A DNA stretch of 64,000 nucleotides, from NCBI GenBank assembly GCA_964019135.1, contig OZ025263.1, positions 16,469,123-16,533,122 of the forward strand, given 5' to 3'. The stretch's first letter is position 1, and each line of letters opens with the position of its first letter. The translations under genes and the position numbers were made by a program. This DNA comes from Arenicola marina. Taxonomy: Eukaryota; Annelida; Polychaeta; Arenicolidae. The notes below the pieces were generated by a model that worked only from the letters and a program-made list of their open reading frames with translations, searched no databases and was not told the origin of the DNA. Shown piece by piece: positions 59,204 to 64,000 of this stretch.

Positions 59204-61808
59204 TATAAAGGCCATGATGCTCTCATTCTTTTCTACACCATGCTTATATTTGTTAATCCGCTCTATGCGTCTATGATTTCCTTACCCGTGAGAGTCGCAT
59301 TGTATAGATTTCTATGCTATGACACATGAGATAACAAGATGTATATGATAATAGGCGTTACAGAGGAAAACAATATGATATTGTTCACTGAAGGGATGGT
59401 AATTATGTGTCCATGGCAACAACTGTCTGACGTCACAATAGACTACCGTTATATAAGAAAAGCTGCGGAATTTAATACACGCGGAGTAATCAATCGTACC
59501 GTTCTCGGCGGTAAATCGGTGCCAAGAGTCCCTTTCTCCAAAGTGGAATGTTGGTTCTCGGAGGAAAATCGTGACAGATGTTGGTGGTAATACAGCAAAG
59601 GAATGGATGCAAAGACATATATACATCCATGTTATGTTATCCAGCAGGCGTGAATATATTAATTTTAATGTCCGCTGCTGCAAGTTTAAAAATCTGGAGC
59701 ATCATGCTGCTTTTGTGGGCGAGCTGTCATAGCGCACCCTTCCACGCCCGCCACAAAACCATTTATGACATGCTGCCATAAACTTATATTTGTGGGCAAT
59801 GGTAAGGGGGGGGGGGCGGGGGGAGTGGGTGGGGACCATGATTTCACACCTTTAACATGCCTTTAAAGTGAATAAGACTTCGTATTCATTTTGTTCTGAA
59901 TTATTACATTGAGCTACACAATGCATTGGACTGCATTGGAAAGAAACTGTCATCATTGTGAGTATAAGGTTTGGACTGGCCTATCAGAGGCCTATATCAT
60001 ATTGGGTCATCATATATTATTTTGAGTCGACCTTGGCAAAGTCTTGTTTTAGGGAATTCAAACAAATAACAATTTGTTTTAATGGGAATTTACATTTTCT
60101 ATTCCACGATGTCACTATAAACGCGTTCGTCAAAGTAGCAAAAGTGAGATCCGGCGGGTTTATTCTGGAAGCATTGCATCTGAGAGCTATTTGAAAATTC
60201 CCCAATGATGTCACAAGATTGACAAAGTGAGCTTTGATGCAGTGCGTAGATATCTGTGGTCGAGGGCGTGTATTGTTTTTATGGTTGAGTGCGTGTCGCT
60301 GAGTTCAAGCCAATGAGCAGAGAGAATCTGAGTCTCAATATAATGCACATGCGTTTGTATTCCCCTTTGACGTCACTTGCCTCGCGCACAGAAGGTAAAT
60401 TGGTAGGTGCGAAAAACCAATGGAAAAAGTATGCCCTTCTACTATCATTGGGCGTTACAGCCCGATAATATAAGCGTGGAAACACAAATTAATATGAGCT
60501 GCAGTTGTTTTGGCGTGGCACCAACACTTTAATCAAAACGTCAGTGACGGACAAGTCGTTCAGCAGGACGAATTATTCGACACATATGTCAGCTCTAGTG
60601 GCCATCGGAATATAAAAATGCCAACATCCGAGAAAGAGATAACCGATAACCTCCGCGTTGGGTGGGGGGGGGGGCTACTTAATACATTGCTGGGTTTAGG
60701 GAGGGGCACCGCGGTATTCGATTGTAACCGACCACCGGATTGTAAATTTGTTCCAGTGAAGCATGATGGCTGCCTTGCGGTTGTAGCTAGCATAGACCTA
60801 TGTAGGAGCGGACCATTTGATTACCAGGCGGGTGGGGGGGCATTATGATTATCATTTAGGTTTAAATAAAAGCCAGATTCTGTTTGGGCCGATAGAAGAT
60901 TAAAAATTGTATTCTTAACTTAACAAGTTATATGTGTGCCCAGGTGCCCAGGCAAGAAAACTATCGCATCTCAGGACAAAAATTTAAGTTCAGATTTTTG
61001 TTCTGCACATTTCAAGGTCATATTCTGATTTACAAAAATAAATTAAGAAAAATACCCCCACCCCCCCCCCCACCCCCAATGGGGTCCGTCAAACGGTTCT
61101 CCCCGGCCGCCACTTTTCATTTTTCCGGAAAGGCCGAGGTGTTTCTATCAGAATAGTTTTCACAAAGCTCCACGATTCCAGTTGAATACAAATTTGTGCA
61201 TCTCACAAAATTAGTCAGTCGAATACGCGTACATGATACACCTAACGAGTTTGCGTTTTCTACGTCAGTGGGAGGGGCTTAGTGCGTAACCTACACCGGT
61301 CTATTTAGTGACCGCTCATTTGCATGCACGCTAATCCATCTGTTGATCTCCTCCTGATCAGTTTTGCACGGACTAGCAAGATAACGATCAGGCCATATAC
61401 TTATATAGATCTATGGCAAGTTTGGCGTGCTAGTGTCCTTGGGGGGGGGGGGGGGGGGGGCGATACATATAGTTAGGTGTATACATATTTGCCGCCCAAA
61501 TGACCTGTTTCTTTCGCCTAGATGTCTCTCAACCCCTGAGGCTAGAAATCTGCAATTTCTCTCGATGTGCCCATTTCCAAAATTGAAGCTCTTGACTCTA
61601 TATTCCAGTGGATATCGAACGTGTTCAAATCATTAACCTCCAATAAGTTATATACCTTGCCATGACTGTCAATGTCTGTATTGGATGTCTGTTTTAACCA
61701 TAATGTTCTCTCTGAATGATTTTAAAATCGCTGGTGGGTGATTGGGAGACGCAAACGGCGATGGCGGGGGCAAATGGGGGGGGGGGTATGGATGCTTGTC
61801 TTACTCAC

Positions 61809-61947
61809 GAGCGATCATCTTCGCTGATCATAAGCAGTACTGCGGTCGGAGGTGAGGGCTCGTGGTCTAACTGATCTCCAGCTTTATGTGGGCCTAGATT
61901 GATTGGCGGAACTTCCATTACAAGCTTGGTGACGGGAACCGGGTTAG
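61809..61947 (-). other. Orphan exon-like block, right copy
   Basis: Twin of 8707-8845 with the same GTGAGTAAG donor. A third, internally deleted version lies near 62946-63030. Confidence 0.3.
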
Positions 61948-62219
61948 CTGATGCACCTTTTGAAGCTCCCATAACTGTTACGCTGACCCACATGCTGAGT
62001 GTGATCAATGTAGGCGTTTGTACCAGCCTTATCAGCCGACACAGACCTTTGCTCTAATGTCAGCATGTGGCCTATTTGATAACACTCGGTGATAGAACTA
62101 TTTGATTAGCGGGCTAAACAAGTTTCTAATCCCGTCACATGATGATACGGCCTGGTCAGGCTTGAACCAGTTAGCAAATATATCGCCCCGACATTAATAA
62201 CTCGCGTTCATGTTTGCTT

Positions 62220-63060
62220 TTCTATGTAGATCTATGGCAAGTTTGGCGTGCTTGTGTCCCGGGGGGGGGGGGTGGGGGGGCACTACATATAGTTGGGTGT
62301 ATACATATTCGCCGCCCAAATGACTTGTTTTTCGCCTATTTCTCTCAACCTCAAGGCTACAAATTTGCAACTTCTCTCAATGTGCCCATTTCCAAAATTA
62401 AAGCTCTTGTTTGCAGGGGATCCAGACTTTAGGGGGTGGGGGGGGGGGCTTAAATTTTGAGATTAAAGTGCATAAGGGGCGGAAGCGGGGTAGGGGCACT
62501 GGCGCTTCTTCAGCATCAGGTTGCTGCTCGTGGACAGGGATAGGCTTCTTTATTCTCGGGGGCTAAACCTATAGCAATCTGCGGCTTGACCAAGGGGTGG
62601 GGGCTATAGCCGCAGTAGCCCTCCCCCCCCCCCCGCTGGATCCGCCACTGAACTATATATTCCAGTGGATATCGAGCGTGTTCAAACCATTAACCTCCAA
62701 TTTATACCTTGCCATGACTGTCAATGCCTATATATTTTTGATGACTGTTTTAACCAAAATGTTCTCTCTCAATGTCAATGACCTTAGAATCGCAAACTTT
62801 TCTCTCATTTTCCATATGCTCTCTATTGCATGGGCGGCACACCCCCAACGCTATAGTAAGGGTGGGGGGCGTGCAGCTGGTACGTGATTGAGATAGCGGG
62901 GGCAGGGGGGTGGGTGGGGGGGGGTATGGATGCTTGTCTTACTCATGAGCGCTCCTTGATTGGTTGGCCGAATTTCTATTGGCCTTCAAGCTTGGTGACG
63001 GGAACCGGGTCTGCTGATATACCCAGGCTCCCACAACTGTTACGCTGACTCACATCAAAG
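62220..63060. repeat. Diverged tandem copy of 61406-62000
   Basis: AGATCTATGGCAAGTTTGGC, GCCGCCCAAATGAC, ATTCCAGTGGATATCGA, GGATGCTTGTCTTACTCA and CAAGCTTGGTGACGGGAACC appear in the same order as in 61406-62000, with a MITE added and part of the orphan exon deleted. A further scrap (TGTAGGCGTTTGTACCA) lies near 63472. This is an older tandem duplication than the 9-kb one. Confidence 0.8.
62414..62650. mobile_element. 237-bp MITE inserted in the tandem copy
   Basis: CAGGGGATCCAG at the left and CTGGATCCGCCACTG at the right are inverted ends of the GGATCCAG family. The older copy at about 61584 reads AAGCTCTTGACTCTATATTCC with no element, so it is an approximate empty site. Confidence 0.65.
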
Positions 63061-63090
63061 ACCTTACTATCATAGTAAGGTCTTTGCTCA
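63041..63090. repeat. Short perfect palindrome
   Basis: AAAGACCTTACTAT is followed directly by CATAGTAAGGTCTTT, a hairpin of about 14 bp per arm, next to the large foldback. Confidence 0.8.
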
Positions 63091-63099
63091 CATGCGGAG

Positions 63100-63985
63100 T
63101 CGATCTCCCGGCAGAGGGCGTTACGCTTGCGCCATAGTCCCGTAAAAATTATCATACGCGAAAATTGAAATAAATCTAATCGAACATAGGTTCGCAGTTT
63201 GACATCAAATACACCACTGTTTAGCATTTACTGTGCTGCTGGTACCGTAAGGGACGAAATCATTCTAGTTTGATTAATTAGAAGCCATGGTACTTTCGAA
63301 ATATATTTTCGAGTTCGATTGAAGTCAAAGGCTTGAAGCGTTTTGAACTCTGGCCCCGTGTTATTTGGAAATATTATCGATTGTGATCATTCGACAACGG
63401 AATGTTCATATTTTTCAATTAAGTGAGGAACGAGCGCCCTCTGCTGGCAGAGTGATGCTGAGTGTCATTAATGTAGGCGTTTGTACCACTCTGAGGGCGC
63501 TCGTTGCTCACATCACATCTGCCCCACGTCACCGCCCACCTCACGGTTGACCCCAACGGTCCTGGGTTCACGAATGTATTTAGACGGTTTTTTTAGATTG
63601 AATATTGAATTTTCGATGCAGGATTTGAAAAATATATACATTCCGTTGTCGAATGATCACAATGGAAGATTTAAGCGAAAAATTATTTCAAAATAAGACG
63701 GGTCAAAGTTCAAAACGCTTCACGCCTTTGACCTCGACCGCATTCGTAAATATAGTTTATAAGTAACACGGCTTCAAATTAATCAAACTCAAATGCATTC
63801 GTCAGGTATGGTGCCAGTGGCACAGTAAGTGCTAAAACAGCGGTGTATTTGATGCCAAACTGCGAATTTATCTTCGATTAGATTCATTTCAATTATCGCG
63901 TATGAAGGATGATGCTGATGGCTAAATTTGACGTGGAGCCGAAAGACTATGGCGCAAGCGTAACGTCCTCTGCCGGGAGATCGCG
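63100..63985. repeat. Large foldback (nearly 0.9-kb inverted repeat)
   Basis: GGCAGAGGGCGTTACGCTTG at 63109 is mirrored by CAAGCGTAACGTCCTCTGCC near 63955. Further pairs nest inside: GAAGCGTTTTGAAC / GTTCAAAACGCTTC, TCATTCGACAACGGAATG / CATTCCGTTGTCGAATGA, and GAACGAGCGCCCTC / GAGGGCGCTCGTT. The loop is short and contains a scrap of the neighbouring tandem repeat. No gene is visible. Confidence 0.85.
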
Positions 63986-64000
63986 TCTGTACGTGCCTTA

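Larger units (their letters stand above)
53068..62155. repeat. Right copy of the ~9-kb direct duplication
   Basis: It matches 1-9053. The left limit is set only by the window edge in copy one, so the duplication may be longer. The right limit is at CCTGG|TCAGG, where copy one has the Harbinger. Confidence 0.95.

Overview
This is eukaryotic, AT-rich, intron-bearing animal DNA dominated by transposable elements. There are no operons or ribosome binding sites; real coding sequence lies in short exons with GT/AG junctions. The protein families (ARSB/I/J-type sulfatases, cysteine-rich ephrin-receptor-like modules, a signal-peptide Ig protein, Harbinger, hAT and several LINE lineages, a tRNA-derived SINE) and the many poly-G/poly-C runs suggest a marine invertebrate. 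Amphioxus (Branchiostoma) is my best guess, but the sequence does not prove it.

Layout. (1) 1-9053 is the left copy of a near-identical direct duplication whose right copy is 53068-62155; each holds a small Ig-domain gene, a LINE 3' fragment, the end of a hAT element and an orphan exon-like block. (2) 9053-15539 is a complete, apparently intact Harbinger transposon with both of its genes: a 374-aa DDE transposase on + and a 322-aa Myb/SANT-like protein on -, facing each other. Its left tip is exactly where the two direct copies stop matching. (3) About 16130-34370 (arm A) and 52550-41780 (arm B) are the two arms of an old, diverged inverted duplication. Each arm carries, outside to inside, a membrane-protein gene with a GCC2/GCC3-like cysteine module and a transmembrane segment, a broken sulfatase remnant, and an arylsulfatase gene. 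(4) The centre, 34376-41520, is filled by two truncated LINEs and unassigned DNA. (5) 62156-64000 holds ragged extra copies of the end of the direct duplication, a small inserted element, and a foldback of nearly 0.9 kb.

The sulfatase in arm B (46789-41521, minus) is complete: eight exons, 512 codons. Its partner in arm A (28963-33471, plus) keeps the first seven exons with identical lengths and phases but lacks the last; recognisable arm homology stops just before the place of exon 8, where a LINE fragment begins. Head-to-head with each is a dead sulfatase remnant on the opposite strand, so the ancestral unit already had a divergent sulfatase pair.

The arms differ in size mainly through insertions. 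Arm A received a LINE, a 2.36-kb Foldback-like element inside that LINE (6-bp target duplication, LINE frame continuous after virtual removal), a SINE, a 1.2-kb hAT element with a perfect 8-bp target duplication, and other LINE pieces. Arm B received an 18-unit, 41-bp minisatellite. Arm B reads as the better-preserved arm.
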